A stretch of 7,569 nucleotides of DNA from an uncultured Gemmatimonadota bacterium (GTDB taxonomy: Bacteria; Gemmatimonadota; Gemmatimonadetes; Gemmatimonadales; Gemmatimonadaceae), in the NCBI GenBank assembly GCA_903906325.1, contig CAIVJV010000017.1:1-7569 (forward strand), written 5' to 3'. Position numbers and translations under genes: made by a program. Within the stretch, counting starts at the first letter, position 1, and each line of letters starts with the position of its first letter. Shown piece after piece: positions 6,854-7,569 of this stretch. The notes below the pieces were generated by a model. The model did no database searches and had not been told where the DNA came from. It saw only the letters and a list, made by a program, of their open reading frames with translations.

Positions 6854-7567
6854 GTGGGTGATGCCGCAGGCCGCCGCGCGCGACGCGGCACCCGACCGGC
6901 GATACGGCTCGACCCCACGGCCCTCCGGACCTTCGGCACCAAGCTCCGGGCCTGGTATCGGCGCCACGCCCGGGACCTCCCGTGGCGGCAGACGCGCGAC
7001 CCGTATCGGATCCTCGTCTCGGAGCTGATGCTCCAGCAGACGCAGGTCGCGCGGGTGATCGACTTCTATCACCGCTTCCTGGAGCGGTTCCCCTCGGTGG
7101 AGCGGCTCGCCAAGGCGCGGGAGTCACAGGTCGTCGCGCAGTGGGAGGGGCTCGGCTACTACGCCCGGGCGCGGAACCTGCACAAACTCTCTCGTCGGGT
7201 GGTCCGCGAAGGATTCCCGACCGAGGCGGACCAGCTTCGCACCCTTCCGGGGATCGGCCCCTACACCGCCGGGGCCGTCGCGACCTTCGCCTTCGAACGG
7301 CGCGCCCCCCTCGTGGACACCAACGTGGCGCGCGTGCTCACGCGCGTCTTCGCCCCGCACCTCCATCCCAAGCGTGCGCGCGACCAGAAGGCGATCTGGG
7401 CGATCGCCGAGGCGACGCTCCCGCGCACGGGCCGGGCGTCATGGACACATAATCAGGCACTGATGGAGTTGGGCGCGCTCCTCTGCACCGCGCGGGTGAG
7501 GCACTGCGGCGCCTGCCCGGTGCGGAGTCTCTGCAAGAGCAGGGATCAGAAGACAGGGGCCAGGTAG
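6854..7567 (+). CDS. mutY: Short MutY-type A/G-specific adenine DNA glycosylase
   Basis: A 237-residue base-excision-repair glycosylase of the HhH-GPD superfamily; MutY removes adenine mispaired with 8-oxoguanine. Seen: SELMLQQTQV (residues 56-65) with catalytic Glu57, GLGYYARARNLHK (99-111), the helix-hairpin-helix LPGIGPYTAGAV (131-142) with Tyr137, catalytic Asp155 in VDTNV, and a [4Fe-4S] loop C211-x6-C218-x2-C221-x5-C227. LQQTQV favours MutY over the Mig-type thymine glycosylase. The protein ends ten residues after the last Cys, so the NUDIX-like C-terminal 8-oxoguanine-recognition domain of the usual ~300-370-residue MutY is absent. GTG 6854, 2 bases after the transporter stop, is chosen; an in-frame TTG at 6836 would add six residues and overlap the transporter. 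Neither has a clear ribosome binding site. The last codons lie in an atypical purine-rich stretch. A short functional variant or recent truncation are both possible. Confidence 0.9.
   Translation: MGDAAGRRARRGTRPAIRLDPTALRTFGTKLRAWYRRHARDLPWRQTRDPYRILVSELMLQQTQVARVIDFYHRFLERFPSVERLAKARESQVVAQWEGLGYYARARNLHKLSRRVVREGFPTEADQLRTLPGIGPYTAGAVATFAFERRAPLVDTNVARVLTRVFAPHLHPKRARDQKAIWAIAEATLPRTGRASWTHNQALMELGALLCTARVRHCGACPVRSLCKSRDQKTGAR
7540..7563 (+). repeat. Short direct repeat at the 3' end of mutY
   Basis: Two ten-base units, CAGGGATCAG (7540-7549) and CAGGGGCCAG (7554-7563), match at 8 of 10 positions and are separated by AAGA. They lie in a purine-rich stretch from about 7535 to the window end that differs from the C/G-balanced coding sequence around it. 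The repeat encodes the last residues of the glycosylase, just after the final iron-sulfur Cys. The window ends six bases later, so whether the repeat continues downstream cannot be seen. It could be the edge of a dispersed or tandem intergenic repeat, or chance. Confidence 0.3.
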
Positions 7568-7569
7568 CA

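Noticed and set aside
5952..7127. Long minus-strand frames opposite the transporter and mutY genes
   Set aside because: Composition is typical of antisense high-G+C shadows; both plus-strand genes carry conserved motifs.

Overview
The window is a gene-dense stretch of high-G+C bacterial chromosome (about two thirds G+C by eye). It holds six protein-coding genes and almost no intergenic DNA. Gene content and protein style (a ChlI/MoxR-like AAA+ ATPase with a VWA partner, a CPHDC-type molybdoenzyme, weak or absent Shine-Dalgarno signals) would fit Gemmatimonadota or a similar soil or sediment phylum. That placement is an impression from composition and protein style, not a demonstrated assignment. 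I see no insertion sequence, phage gene, CRISPR array, tRNA or rRNA.

Layout. Positions 2-2050 (+) encode a molybdopterin/[4Fe-4S] oxidoreductase lacking only its first few residues. A 91-base gap follows (2051-2141) and contains a strong nested inverted repeat at 2081-2120. Positions 2142-3602 (+) encode a ChlI/MoxR-type AAA+ ATPase. Its TAG stop shares a CTAG palindrome with the stop of a convergent MFS exporter, 3599-4831 (-). An 80-base divergent gap (4832-4911) separates the exporter from a second rightward run: a VWA-domain protein (4912-6195), a NicO/UreH-like nickel/cobalt-type transporter (6201-6851) and a short MutY-type DNA glycosylase (6854-7567). Spacings in this run are 5 and 2 bases, so it looks like one operon.

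How the genes may work together. AAA+ ATPases of this type normally act with a VWA protein carrying an intact MIDAS site, as in BchI/BchD, CoxD/CoxE, NorQ/NorD and RavA/ViaA. Both halves are present and look intact, but an inverted exporter gene lies between them. The ATPase is flanked upstream by a molybdoenzyme, and the VWA gene is followed directly by a putative Ni/Co transporter. A role in cofactor or metal loading, or in remodelling a redox enzyme, is therefore a reasonable hypothesis, but it rests only on context. The MFS exporter and MutY show no evident link to it.

The most noteworthy points are the split AAA+/VWA pair, the 40-base nested hairpin before the ATPase, the shared CTAG stop, and the MutY that ends right after its iron-sulfur cluster in a purine-rich stretch with a short direct repeat.
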